From: an uncultured Clostridia bacterium
GTDB taxonomy: Bacteria; Bacillota; Clostridia; Monoglobales; Firm-18
Direction: 5' to 3'
NCBI GenBank assembly: GCA_937914775.1
Contig: CALDNB010000051.1
Location: forward strand, 1-12,600
Length of the DNA: 12,600 bases
Part shown: positions 1-7,577 of the stretch, one piece after another
Numbering within the stretch: position 1 is the stretch's first letter
How the letters are laid out: each line of letters starts with the position of its first letter
Translations under genes and position numbers: made by a program
The notes under the pieces: generated by a model
What the model saw: the letters and a program-made list of their open reading frames with translations, nothing else
Told to the model about the DNA's origin: nothing
Databases searched by the model: none

Positions 1-223
1 GCCCGTAGGCAATATGGCAGACACCTTTTTAACAATTATAAACACCAAGCCCGAAATCGACTATGTTTATACACACAAGTTTAACGGAGCGGAGTTTACG
101 GTTGACACAAGGGAGATAAAAAATGTCCTTATGGAAGTAGATATTACAACACCTGACGTTTTAGTATGGCTTAAAGAAAATATTGAACAATCATTAAATG
201 ATATAATGGGAGGTAAGCAGTAA
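1..223 (+). CDS. C-terminal part of HATPase-like ATP-binding protein (5' end outside window)
   Basis: The reading frame is open from base 2 (Pro-Val-Gly-Asn-Met) to the TAA at 221-223, so the ATG at 14 is an internal Met and not the start. About 73 residues are visible. They resemble the C-terminal tail of the small (about 180 residue) histidine-kinase-like ATP-binding proteins encoded inside clostridial bifurcating-hydrogenase operons, between the NuoE-like gene and the [2Fe-2S] protein gene: a P-(L/V)-G-(D/N)-M turn, then an 'I-x-x-x-P-E-I-D-Y-V-Y-x-H' stretch, then a helical end. The ATP-binding N-, G1- and G2-box motifs would lie upstream and are not visible, so the family call rests on the tail and on gene order. 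The stop overlaps the next start (TAATG at 221-225), which implies translational coupling. Its role in hydrogenase function is unknown to me. Confidence 0.72.
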   Translation, partial: PVGNMADTFLTIINTKPEIDYVYTHKFNGAEFTVDTREIKNVLMEVDITTPDVLVWLKENIEQSLNDIMGGKQ

Positions 224-594
224 TGAAAAGTTTGGCGGAATTAGAAGCAATAAGAAACAAAACAATAAATTCTATGAACATCCGTAAAGACGGAGAAAAC
301 GGCATAAGAATAGTTGTAGGTATGGCTACATGCGGTATTGCAGCAGGTGCAAGAGACACACTTAACGCAATTTCAGAAGAACTTGCAAAAAGAAATGTTG
401 CACACGCAGCAGTTTCACAGACAGGCTGTATCGGTATGTGCCGTTTAGAGCCTATCGTTGAAGTATTGGAGCCTGGCAAAGACAAAGTAACTTATGTTAA
501 AGTTGACAGAGAAAAGGCAGTAAGAATTGTAAACGAGCATATAATTAACAACAAACCGGTAGTTGAATACACCATCGGCGCAGTTGAAAAATAA
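223..594 (+). CDS. Thioredoxin-fold [2Fe-2S] ferredoxin-like protein of bifurcating hydrogenase operon (HndB-like)
   Basis: This is a 123-residue soluble protein. The central block 'GMATCGIAAGAR' (C37) and 'TGCIGMC' (C69, C73) is the thioredoxin-like [2Fe-2S] fold seen in NuoE/HydC-type subunits and at the N-terminus of HydB. The usual first pair is C-x4-C, but here the second position is Gly42, so only three of four usual cluster cysteines are present. From memory this is typical of the HndB-like family and does not indicate decay. The start is fixed by the GGGAGG at 208-213 and by the one-base overlap with the preceding stop. It sits 20 bases ahead of hydB in the same operon and probably acts as an electron-transfer or accessory subunit of the hydrogenase complex. 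Whether it truly holds a cluster cannot be read from the sequence. Confidence 0.88.
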   Translation: MKSLAELEAIRNKTINSMNIRKDGENGIRIVVGMATCGIAAGARDTLNAISEELAKRNVAHAAVSQTGCIGMCRLEPIVEVLEPGKDKVTYVKVDREKAVRIVNEHIINNKPVVEYTIGAVEK

Positions 595-614
595 TAATAG
601 GAGGAAAAGATACA

Positions 615-2408
615 ATGAATTTAGTCAGAGCACATATTCTTGTGTGTGGCGGTACCGGTTGTACATCGTCAGGCAGCGAGAAACTGATTTCAGAATTTGA
701 AACACAACTTTCACGTGTTGGTATGGCAGACGAAGTAAAAGTTGTAAAAACAGGTTGCTTCGGTCTTTGCGCATTAGGTCCAATCGTTATAGTTTATCCC
801 GAAGGTGCATTCTACAGCAGAATTACTCCTGAAAACGTTAAAGAAATTGTTGACGAGCATATAGTAAAAGGAAGAATCGTAAAACATCTTTTATATGATG
901 AATCAGTAAAAGAAGAAGAGATTATGCCTTTAAACGATACAAACTTCTACAAACACCAGATGCGTATCGCTCTTAAAAACTGCGGTGTTATCGACCCTGA
1001 AAACATTGACGAGTATATAGCACTTGACGGTTACAAGGCTCTTGGTAAAGTTTTAACAGAAATGACTCGTGAAGAAGTTATTCAAATGATTAAAGATTCA
1101 GGTCTCCGTGGTAGAGGGGGCGGCGGTTTCCCCACAGGCTTAAAATGGGACTTTGCTGCAAAACAGCCAAAAGGTCAGAAATATGTTGGCTGTAATGCGG
1201 ACGAAGGTGACCCGGGTGCATTTATGGACCGAAGCGTTTTAGAGGGTGACCCCCATTCAGTAATTGAGGCAATGGCTATTGCAGGTTATGCAATCGGCGC
1301 AGACCAGGGTTATATTTACATCAGAGCAGAATACCCAATCGCAGTTAACAGATTGCAGATTGCTATTGACCAGGCAAGAGAATACGGCTTACTTGGTGAC
1401 AACATATTCGGAACAGACTTCTCATTTAATTTGGAAATAAGACTTGGTGCAGGTGCTTTCGTTTGCGGTGAGGAAACAGCACTTATGACTTCAATCGAAG
1501 GTAAACGAGGAGAGCCAAGACCTCGTCCTCCGTTCCCTGCAGTTAAAGGTTTGTGGGGCAAACCTACAATCTTAAACAACGTTGAAACTTATGCAAACAT
1601 TCCTCAGATTATATTAAACGGCGTTGAATGGTTTAACAATATCGGTACAGAAAAGAGCCACGGCACAAAGGTATTTGCTTTGGGCGGTAAAATCAAAAAT
1701 ACAGGTCTTGTTGAAGTACCTATGGGTACAACTCTTCGTACTATCGTTGAAGACATCGGCGGCGGTATTCCTAACGGCAAAAAATTCAAAGCAGCACAGA
1801 CAGGCGGTCCTTCAGGTGGCTGTATTCCTGCTTCACTTATCGACGTTGAAATCGACTATGACTCACTGATCAGCATCGGTTCAATGATGGGTTCAGGCGG
1901 TCTTATCGTTATGGACGAAGACTCCTGTATGGTTGACATCGCAAAATTCTTCTTGGAATTTACAGTTGATGAATCATGCGGTAAATGTGCTCCCTGCCGT
2001 ATCGGTACAAGAAGAATGCTTGAAATATTAACAAAAATTACTGACGGCAAGGCTACAATGAAAGACCTTGACAACTTAAAACTTTTAGCAAACAGCATTA
2101 AAGCGTCTGCGCTTTGCGGTTTGGGACAAACTGCTCCAAACCCCGTACTTTCAACATTAAGATACTTTGAAGACGAATATATTGCTCACATTGTGGATAA
2201 AAAATGTCCTGCAGGTGTATGTAAGAACTTACTTCAGTACAAAATTGTACCTGAAAAATGTATCGGCTGCAGTTTATGTGCAAGACAGTGTCCTGCAAAT
2301 GCTATTTCAGGCGAAATCAAATCACCGTTTGTTATTGACCAGAGCAAATGTATCAAGTGCGGTGCTTGTATGTCTGCTTGTAAGAAACAGGCAATTATTA
2401 AGGAATAA
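615..2408 (+). CDS. hydB: NADH-oxidising flavoprotein subunit of electron-bifurcating [FeFe]-hydrogenase (HydB/HndC, NuoF family)
   Basis: This 597-residue cytoplasmic subunit exchanges electrons with NAD(H) through FMN and is a core part of bifurcating hydrogenases. Domains in order: an N-terminal thioredoxin-like [2Fe-2S] domain (C11, C16, C48, C52); the NuoF-type FMN/NADH domain with the glycine-rich 'GRGGGGFPTGLKW' at 166-178 and 'CNADEGDPGAFMDR' at 193-206; an SLBB-like region around 350-410; the N3-type [4Fe-4S] site (C455, C458, C461, C501); and a C-terminal ferredoxin with two [4Fe-4S] motifs (C549, C552, C555, C559 and C579, C582, C585, C589). C531 and C536 lie between the last two domains. 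The added N- and C-terminal iron-sulphur domains distinguish it from respiratory NuoF. The start has an AGGAGG at 599-604. HydA follows 15 bases after the stop. No frameshift or missing ligand is seen. Confidence 0.97.
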   Translation: MNLVRAHILVCGGTGCTSSGSEKLISEFETQLSRVGMADEVKVVKTGCFGLCALGPIVIVYPEGAFYSRITPENVKEIVDEHIVKGRIVKHLLYDESVKEEEIMPLNDTNFYKHQMRIALKNCGVIDPENIDEYIALDGYKALGKVLTEMTREEVIQMIKDSGLRGRGGGGFPTGLKWDFAAKQPKGQKYVGCNADEGDPGAFMDRSVLEGDPHSVIEAMAIAGYAIGADQGYIYIRAEYPIAVNRLQIAIDQAREYGLLGDNIFGTDFSFNLEIRLGAGAFVCGEETALMTSIEGKRGEPRPRPPFPAVKGLWGKPTILNNVETYANIPQIILNGVEWFNNIGTEKSHGTKVFALGGKIKNTGLVEVPMGTTLRTIVEDIGGGIPNGKKFKAAQTGGPSGGCIPASLIDVEIDYDSLISIGSMMGSGGLIVMDEDSCMVDIAKFFLEFTVDESCGKCAPCRIGTRRMLEILTKITDGKATMKDLDNLKLLANSIKASALCGLGQTAPNPVLSTLRYFEDEYIAHIVDKKCPAGVCKNLLQYKIVPEKCIGCSLCARQCPANAISGEIKSPFVIDQSKCIKCGACMSACKKQAIIKE

Positions 2409-2423
2409 GGGGAGGGAATTATA

Positions 2424-4163
2424 ATGGTTAATTTAAAGATTAATAATATTGATGTATCTGTTCCCGAAGGAACTACCATTTTAGAAGCAGCAAGACTTGC
2501 CAACATTAACATCCCTACTCTTTGCTATTTAAAAGATGTTAATGAAATCGGCGCCTGCCGTATGTGCTTAGTTGAAATAAAAGGTGCAAGAGCATTGCAG
2601 GCGGCTTGTGTTTACCCTGTTGCAGAGGGCTTGGAAGTATATACAAACTCTCCAAAGGTAAGAGAGGCAAGAAAAGTTACTTTGGAACTTATTCTTTCAA
2701 ACCACGAAAGAAAGTGCTTGACTTGCGTAAGAAACCAGAACTGCGAACTACAGAAACTTTCTGAAGAACTTGGTGTTACAGACATAAGATTTGACGGCGA
2801 AAACCCCGACTACGGCGTTGACGACTTATCTCCCTCAATTGTAAGAGATAACAACAAATGTATCTTATGCCGCCGTTGCGTAAGCGTTTGTAAAAACGTT
2901 CAGACAGTTGGTGCAATCGACGTTATGGAAAGAGGCTTTATAAGCCACGTTGGATGTACTTTTGAAAAATCATTAAACGAAGTTTCCTGCGTAAACTGCG
3001 GACAGTGTATTACTGCTTGTCCTGTTGGCGCATTAAAAGAAAAAGAAGATATTGACAGAGTATGGGAAGCACTTGCTGACGAAACAAAACACGTTGTTGT
3101 TCAGACTGCTCCTGCTGTAAGAGTATCTTTAGGCGAAGAATTCGGTATGCCGATAGGCACAAGAGTAACAGGCAAAATGGCTGCTGCTCTAAAAGGTCTT
3201 GGCTTTGACCTTGTTTGCGACACAGATACTGCTGCAGACTTTACAATTATGGAAGAAGGCACAGAGTTATTGCAGAGATTACAAAACGGCGGTAAATTAC
3301 CGTTAATCACATCCTGCAGCCCGGGTTGGGTTAAATTCTGCGAACACAACTTCCCTGAAATGCTTGACAATTTGTCATCAGCAAAATCACCTCACGAAAT
3401 GTTTGGTGCACTAATTAAATCATACTATGCAGAGAAAAACAACCTTGACCCCAAAGACATCGTTGTTGTATCTGTAATGCCATGTACTGCTAAAAAATAC
3501 GAAGTTGCAAGAGAAGAACTGGCAGCAAACGGTTGCCCCGATGTTGACATTTCAATTACAACAAGAGAACTTGGCAAAATGATTAAACAGGCAGGTATCG
3601 ATTTTGTAAATCTTCCTGACGGTAAATTTGACGCTCCATTTGAAACATCAACAGGTGCCGCAGTAATCTTCGGTGCTACAGGCGGTGTTATGGAAGCGGC
3701 TTTAAGAACAGTTGCCGACATATTAACAGGTGAAGATTTGGAAAACATCGACTACCACGAAGTTCGCGGTACAAACGGTATCAAAACTGCAGAAGTTGAA
3801 GTTGCAGGTAAGAAAATAAGACTTGCAGTTGCAAACGGTCTTGGCTGTGCAAGATACCTTATGGAACAGATAAGAGACGGTAAAGCACAGTACGAATTTG
3901 TTGAAATTATGGGTTGCCCCGGCGGTTGCGTAACAGGCGGCGGTCAGTCAATAGTTGATGCAAAAACAAAAATGTCAGTTGATGTTAAAGCCGTAAGAGC
4001 ACAGGCAATTTACGACGAAGACAAATCAATGGCTATAAGAAAGTCTCACAAAAACCCAGTAGTTACAAAGATTTACGAGGAATATCTTGGTGAGCCCTGC
4101 AGTCATAAGGCACACGAATTGCTTCATACTCACTATGTAGCAAGAGACAAACACTACAACTAA
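2424..4163 (+). CDS. hydA: Catalytic subunit of NADH/ferredoxin-dependent [FeFe]-hydrogenase (HydA/HndD)
   Basis: This 579-residue subunit reduces protons to H2 at an H-cluster. Visible in order: a plant-type [2Fe-2S] domain (C34, C45, C48, C62); the His-Cys [4Fe-4S] site (H94, C98, C101, C107); a two-cluster ferredoxin domain (C146, C149, C152, C156; C189, C192, C195, C199); the H-cluster domain with L1 'TSCSPGW' at 297-303, L2 'MPCTAKKYE' at 352-360 and L3 'EIMGCPGGCVTGGGQ' at 494-508; and the C-terminal small-subunit-like domain from about 525. L1 has Ser299 where textbook enzymes have a second Cys, and L3 has Gly for Ala and ends QS rather than QP. The start has GGAGG at 2411-2415. It is the last gene of the operon, closed by the terminator at 4171-4204. 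The domain set fits multimeric bifurcating enzymes using reduced ferredoxin plus NADH. Confidence 0.97.
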   Translation: MVNLKINNIDVSVPEGTTILEAARLANINIPTLCYLKDVNEIGACRMCLVEIKGARALQAACVYPVAEGLEVYTNSPKVREARKVTLELILSNHERKCLTCVRNQNCELQKLSEELGVTDIRFDGENPDYGVDDLSPSIVRDNNKCILCRRCVSVCKNVQTVGAIDVMERGFISHVGCTFEKSLNEVSCVNCGQCITACPVGALKEKEDIDRVWEALADETKHVVVQTAPAVRVSLGEEFGMPIGTRVTGKMAAALKGLGFDLVCDTDTAADFTIMEEGTELLQRLQNGGKLPLITSCSPGWVKFCEHNFPEMLDNLSSAKSPHEMFGALIKSYYAEKNNLDPKDIVVVSVMPCTAKKYEVAREELAANGCPDVDISITTRELGKMIKQAGIDFVNLPDGKFDAPFETSTGAAVIFGATGGVMEAALRTVADILTGEDLENIDYHEVRGTNGIKTAEVEVAGKKIRLAVANGLGCARYLMEQIRDGKAQYEFVEIMGCPGGCVTGGGQSIVDAKTKMSVDVKAVRAQAIYDEDKSMAIRKSHKNPVVTKIYEEYLGEPCSHKAHELLHTHYVARDKHYN

Positions 4164-4170
4164 TAAAATT

Positions 4171-4204
4171 AAAACGGCAATATTTACATATTGCCGTTTT
4201 TTTT
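4171..4204 (+). terminator. Rho-independent terminator of the hydrogenase operon
   Basis: A perfect 12-bp inverted repeat (AAAACGGCAATA at 4171-4182 and TATTGCCGTTTT at 4189-4200, 6-nt loop) runs into eight T residues. It begins 7 bases after the hydA stop and separates the hydrogenase operon from the kor operon promoter just downstream. Confidence 0.93.
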
Positions 4205-4215
4205 GCCCAAAAATA

Positions 4216-4244
4216 TTGAATTTTATCTGAAATTGTGTTATTAT
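4216..4244 (+). promoter_or_regulatory. Candidate sigma-A promoter of the ATPase-korDABC operon
   Basis: TTGAAT (4216-4221), a 17-bp spacer, then TATTAT (4239-4244). It lies just past the hydrogenase terminator and about 40 bases before the ATG of the first gene, giving a predicted leader of roughly 34 nt. Pattern match only. Confidence 0.55.
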
Positions 4245-4284
4245 GATATATTATCGGGATTATGTAATAACTCGGAGGACTATT

Positions 4285-4914
4285 ATGATATACATTATAA
4301 CAGGGCATTACGGAAGCGGAAAAACAGAAATCGCAATAAATCTGGCACAAAAGTTAAAAAATCCCGTTATTGTTGATATGGACATTGTAAATCCCTATTT
4401 CCGTACTGCAGATGCAAAAGACAAACTTGAGGCTTTGGGCGTAAAAGTAATTACTCCCGAATTTGCAAACACAAACGTAGATATTCCCTCCCTGCCTCCT
4501 GAAATATTTTCAGCACTTCAGGGCACAAACGACGTTATTTTAGACGTTGGGGGAGACGAAGACGGCGCAATTGCCTTAGGTCAGTTTAACAAGTATTTTA
4601 AAAACGGGTACGAAATGTACTTTGTAATGAACTTTTTACGGCCTATGACAAAAGAGCCCGAAGACGTTTATGAAATTTTAAAGGAAATAGAGTTTGCGTC
4701 ACGGCTTAAAGTCACAAAACTTATTAACAACACAAATGTTAAAGAGGCAACAACGGCAGAAATTGTGGAAAAGAGTATGGAAAAAGCAAGAAAAGCCGAA
4801 CAGTTAACAAAAATTCCCCTTATGTGTGTTTCAGGCACAAAAGAGGTTTTAAAAAATATAGACGGTCCCAAAATGGAGTTGGAATTAAATCTGACTTTAC
4901 CCTGGGAGTTATGA
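4285..4914 (+). CDS. P-loop ATPase (MinD/ParA/CobQ-like) leading the kor operon
   Basis: A 209-residue soluble P-loop NTPase. The Walker A is 'GHYGSGKT' at residues 7-14, directly at the N-terminus. 'VIVDMDIVNPYFRT' at 28-41 resembles the switch/deviant region of the SIMIBI (MinD/ParA/CobQ) class, and 'VILDVGGDEDGA' at 84-95 looks like Walker B. The start is set at 4285 because GGAGGA lies at 4274-4279; an upstream in-frame ATG at 4243 falls inside the predicted -10 box and lacks a ribosome site. The gene is 14 bases ahead of korD and shares its promoter, which suggests a role tied to the oxidoreductase, for example cofactor or Fe-S handling or complex maturation. That role is inference; the protein has no Cys-rich metal site of its own. 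Its specific function is unknown to me. Confidence 0.85.
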   Translation: MIYIITGHYGSGKTEIAINLAQKLKNPVIVDMDIVNPYFRTADAKDKLEALGVKVITPEFANTNVDIPSLPPEIFSALQGTNDVILDVGGDEDGAIALGQFNKYFKNGYEMYFVMNFLRPMTKEPEDVYEILKEIEFASRLKVTKLINNTNVKEATTAEIVEKSMEKARKAEQLTKIPLMCVSGTKEVLKNIDGPKMELELNLTLPWEL

Positions 4915-4928
4915 AAGGAGATATAAAT

Positions 4929-5135
4929 ATGGCAAAAGTAACCTTTAACGAAGATTTATGCAAGGGCTGTGAACTTTGCACAACAGTCTGCCCCAAAAAA
5001 ATTGTTGTAATGGCAACTGACAGACTAAACAAAAAGGGCTTTCACCCTGCACAGGTAGTAGAGCAGGACAAATGTATCGGTTGCAAATTCTGTGCAACTA
5101 TTTGCCCTGACGTAGTAATCACAGTTGAAAAATAA
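4929..5135 (+). CDS. korD: 2-oxoacid:ferredoxin oxidoreductase, delta (2x[4Fe-4S] ferredoxin) subunit
   Basis: A 68-residue ferredoxin with two complete C-x2-C-x2-C-x3-C motifs: C11, C14, C17, C21 and C49, C52, C55, C59, each followed by Pro. It is the electron-exit subunit of a four-part VOR/KOR-type complex, passing electrons from the TPP site to soluble ferredoxin. The start at 4929 is chosen over an in-frame upstream ATG at 4824, which lies inside the preceding gene; AAAGGAG at 4914-4920 is ideally placed. Gene order (delta, alpha, beta, gamma) supports the call. Confidence 0.94.
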   Translation: MAKVTFNEDLCKGCELCTTVCPKKIVVMATDRLNKKGFHPAQVVEQDKCIGCKFCATICPDVVITVEK

Positions 5136-5155
5136 CAAGGAAAGGAAGATTAATA

Positions 5156-6205
5156 ATGGATAAGGTATTAATGAAAGGTAACGAAGCCATTGCAGAAGCG
5201 GCTATAAGAGCCAACTGCAAACACTTCTTCGGATATCCTATAACACCTCAAACAGAAATTTCCGCATATATGGCAAAGAAAATGCCAAAAATCGGCGGTA
5301 CATTTATGCAGGCAGAAAGTGAGGTTGCCGCAATCAATATGGTTTACGGTGCGGCAGGTGCAGGGGTAAGAGTTATGACATCATCTTCATCCCCCGGTAT
5401 TTCACTTAAATCAGAAGGTATTTCATATATTGCAGGTGCAGACTTACCCTGCGTAATTATAAACATTGTACGCGGAGGCCCAGGTCTTGGCGGTATTCAA
5501 CCTGCACAGTCAGACTATTTCCAGGCAACTAAAGGCGGCGGACACGGTGACTACAGATTAATCGTTCTTGCTCCCTCCTCCATTCAGGAAATCGTTGACT
5601 GCACAACAAACGCTTTTGATTTGGCAGACAAATACCGTATGCCCGTTATGATTTTAGGTGACGGTATGATTGGTCAGATGATGGAGCCTATTTCTTTCCC
5701 TGACAATGTAGATACAAAAGAAATCGAAAAACCATGGGCAACAACAGGTACACAGATGAAGAGAAAGAAAAATGTAGTAAACTCTTTATACATTGACCCG
5801 AAAGAACTTGAAGACTTAGTAGTGGAACGCTACAAAAAATACGACGAAATAGAAAAGACAGAAGTTAAATATGAAACAGAAAATATTGAAGATGCAGACA
5901 TTGTTTTAGTTGCATACGGCACAACAGCAAGAATTGCAACTGCTGCAATGAGAATGGCAAGAGCAGAGGGCATAAAGGTTGGCTTAATAAGACCTATTAC
6001 CTTGTGGCCTTTCCCCAAAGACATTATTGCCGAAACTGCTAAAAAATGCAAATGTATGATTTCTGTTGAAATGAGTATGGGACAGATGATAGAAGATATT
6101 AAACTTGCCGCAAACGGTGCTTGTCCTGTAGAGTTTTACGGCAGAACCGGCGGTATGGTACCTGCTCCTGCAGAAATCTTAAACAAAATCAAGGAGGTAA
6201 TGTAA
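5156..6205 (+). CDS. korA: 2-oxoacid:ferredoxin oxidoreductase, alpha subunit (VorB/KorA type)
   Basis: A 349-residue alpha subunit with the pyrimidine-binding half of the thiamine pyrophosphate site. Signature stretches are 'GYPITPQTE' at 26-34, 'MQAESE' at 51-56 (conserved acidic residues near TPP), 'TSSSSPGISLKSEG' at 75-88 and 'RGGPGLGG' at 106-113, followed by a transketolase C-terminal-like domain from about 220. Together with KorB, KorC and KorD it oxidatively decarboxylates a 2-oxoacid to an acyl-CoA with ferredoxin as acceptor. The sequence resembles proteins usually labelled VorB (2-oxoisovalerate), but substrate (branched-chain 2-oxoacid, 2-oxoglutarate or others) cannot be settled by reading. 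An A/G-rich ribosome site lies at 5138-5148. korB starts one base after its stop. Confidence 0.94.
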   Translation: MDKVLMKGNEAIAEAAIRANCKHFFGYPITPQTEISAYMAKKMPKIGGTFMQAESEVAAINMVYGAAGAGVRVMTSSSSPGISLKSEGISYIAGADLPCVIINIVRGGPGLGGIQPAQSDYFQATKGGGHGDYRLIVLAPSSIQEIVDCTTNAFDLADKYRMPVMILGDGMIGQMMEPISFPDNVDTKEIEKPWATTGTQMKRKKNVVNSLYIDPKELEDLVVERYKKYDEIEKTEVKYETENIEDADIVLVAYGTTARIATAAMRMARAEGIKVGLIRPITLWPFPKDIIAETAKKCKCMISVEMSMGQMIEDIKLAANGACPVEFYGRTGGMVPAPAEILNKIKEVM

Positions 6206-6206
6206 G

Positions 6207-6968
6207 ATGGAAACAGTATTTAAAAAACCTCACGCACTTGCAGACGTGCCTTTCCATTATTGCCCCGGTTGTACTCACGGTATTATTCACCGTCTTGTAG
6301 CAGAGGTAATTGACGAACTTGGTATAGAGGGTAAAACAGTTGGTGTTGCTCCCGTTGGTTGTGCAGTTTTTGCATACAACTACTTTAACTGCGATATGCA
6401 AGAAGCCGCTCACGGCAGAGCACCTGCAGTTGCAACAGGTATAAAAAGAGCAAATCCCGAAAACATTGTATTTACTTATCAGGGTGACGGCGACCTTGCC
6501 GCTATCGGTACTGCAGAAACAGTACATTCTGCTGCAAGAAGCGAGAACATAACAGTAATTTTCGTAAACAATGCAATTTACGGTATGACTGGCGGACAGA
6601 TGGCTCCTACATCTTTAGTTGGTCAGGTTACACAAACCTCTCCTTACGGAAGAAAAGTAGAGGCACAGGGCTATCCAATCAGAATTTCTGAAATGTTGTC
6701 AACTTTAGAGGGACCCTCCTTTATAAGCAGATGTGCTGTTGACAGCGTAAAACACATTAACGAATGTAAAGCCGCAATTAAAAAGGCTTTCCAGAACCAG
6801 ATAGACAAAAAAGGCTTCTCATTAGTTGAAGTATTGTCAACCTGCCCTACAAACTGGGGTTTAAGCCCTGTTGAGGCACTTGACTGGTTAAGGGATAATA
6901 TGATACCTCACTATCCTTTAGGTGTTTATAAAGACATTGACAAGGAAGGGGGTAAAGACGGTGAGTAA
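6207..6968 (+). CDS. korB: 2-oxoacid:ferredoxin oxidoreductase, beta (TPP-binding) subunit
   Basis: A 253-residue beta subunit that binds the diphosphate part of TPP. 'FHYCPGCTHG' at 16-25 (C19, C22) is the usual N-terminal Cys pair. The TPP/Mg motif is 'GDGDLAAIGTAE' at 93-104 followed by 'NNAIYGMTGGQ' at 121-131, which matches the GDG-x(n)-NN consensus. C-terminally, 'STCPTNWGLSP' is a conserved closing segment of this family. The ribosome site AAGGAGG at 6191-6197 lies inside the end of korA, giving tight coupling. Its last 8 bases overlap the start of korC. No oddities. Confidence 0.95.
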   Translation: METVFKKPHALADVPFHYCPGCTHGIIHRLVAEVIDELGIEGKTVGVAPVGCAVFAYNYFNCDMQEAAHGRAPAVATGIKRANPENIVFTYQGDGDLAAIGTAETVHSAARSENITVIFVNNAIYGMTGGQMAPTSLVGQVTQTSPYGRKVEAQGYPIRISEMLSTLEGPSFISRCAVDSVKHINECKAAIKKAFQNQIDKKGFSLVEVLSTCPTNWGLSPVEALDWLRDNMIPHYPLGVYKDIDKEGGKDGE

Positions 6969-7497
6969 AACTAACGAAATTTTATTTGCAGGTTTCGGCG
7001 GTCAGGGCATTTTGTTCTCAGGTAAAGTTGCCGCATATTCAGGTCTTGTTGCAGAGAAGTTTGTTTCATGGCTTCCCTCTTACGGCCCCGAAATGCGAGG
7101 CGGTACTGCTAACTGCCACGTTATCGTATCAGACCAGCCCGTCGGCTCTCCCATTATTGTTAACCCCACAGATTTGGTTGTAATGAACAAGCCGTCATTT
7201 GACAAATTTGAAAATGATGTTGTTCCGGGCGGTAACATCTTTATCGACAGCGCTTTAATTGACAGAGACTGCACAAGAAAAGACGTTAACGTGTTTAAAG
7301 TTCCAGCAACTAAAATGGCAAACGATATGGGTATGCCCAAACTTGCCAATATGATAATGTTTGGTAAACTTTTAAAAGAAACAGGTTTTGTTGATATGGA
7401 AACTGTAAAACAAGGTCTTGCAAAAAGCGTTCCCCCAACAAAACAGCAGTTATTCGATACAAATCTAAAGGCAATCGAAGCAGGATATAACTTGTAA
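6961..7497 (+). CDS. korC: 2-oxoacid:ferredoxin oxidoreductase, gamma subunit (GTG start)
   Basis: A 178-residue gamma subunit of the pyruvate/ketoisovalerate oxidoreductase family, with the N-terminal 'GFGGQGILFSGK' at 11-22 that contacts CoA/TPP neighbours in the complex. The start is taken as GTG at 6961, overlapping korB by 8 bases, with the purine-rich AAGGAAGGGGG at 6942-6952 at good spacing. An upstream in-frame ATG at 6922 would put 13 unrelated residues in front of the family's usual N-terminus and a 47-base overlap with korB, so it is not preferred. It is the last gene of the operon; the hairpin at 7520-7553 follows. Confidence 0.94.
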   Translation: MSKTNEILFAGFGGQGILFSGKVAAYSGLVAEKFVSWLPSYGPEMRGGTANCHVIVSDQPVGSPIIVNPTDLVVMNKPSFDKFENDVVPGGNIFIDSALIDRDCTRKDVNVFKVPATKMANDMGMPKLANMIMFGKLLKETGFVDMETVKQGLAKSVPPTKQQLFDTNLKAIEAGYNL

Positions 7498-7519
7498 AAA
7501 GTCCAGAGCATAAAATTTT

Positions 7520-7553
7520 AAAAGGAAAACATTTCTGATGTTTTCCTTTTTTT
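7520..7553. terminator. Terminator after korC, shared with the convergent RHH-AraC gene
   Basis: A 13-bp perfect stem (AAAAGGAAAACAT at 7520-7532; ATGTTTTCCTTTT at 7538-7550, 5-nt loop) with a T7 tract on the plus strand. On the minus strand the tail is TTTTAAAATTTT, so it can also serve the convergent gene ending at 7577. It is one of three related hairpins in the window. Confidence 0.9.
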
Positions 7554-7577
7554 GTTCAGACCAATTTTTCCGAGCCC
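7520..7577 (-). repeat. Terminator-cassette repeat, copy A (most diverged)
   Basis: Read on the minus strand from the stop codon of the RHH-AraC gene: GGGCTCGG, an A-run, 'GGTCTGAACA', an A-run, then the hairpin with arms AAAGGAAAACAT/ATGTTTTCCTTT. It aligns with copies B (8207-8263) and C (10153-10215), sharing the G-rich start, the central GAAC and the hairpin arms. The stretch between the hairpin and the stop is more diverged than in B and C. Confidence 0.6.

Noticed and set aside
1316..1579. Antisense and out-of-frame open frames inside hydB, hydA, ackA and pta
   Set aside because: They lie opposite or within strongly conserved coding sequence, have no ribosome sites and read as low-complexity shadows of the real genes.
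4243..4284. Upstream ATG for the P-loop ATPase
   Set aside because: It overlaps the predicted -10 box and lacks a ribosome site; the start at 4285 places Walker A at the usual N-terminal position.
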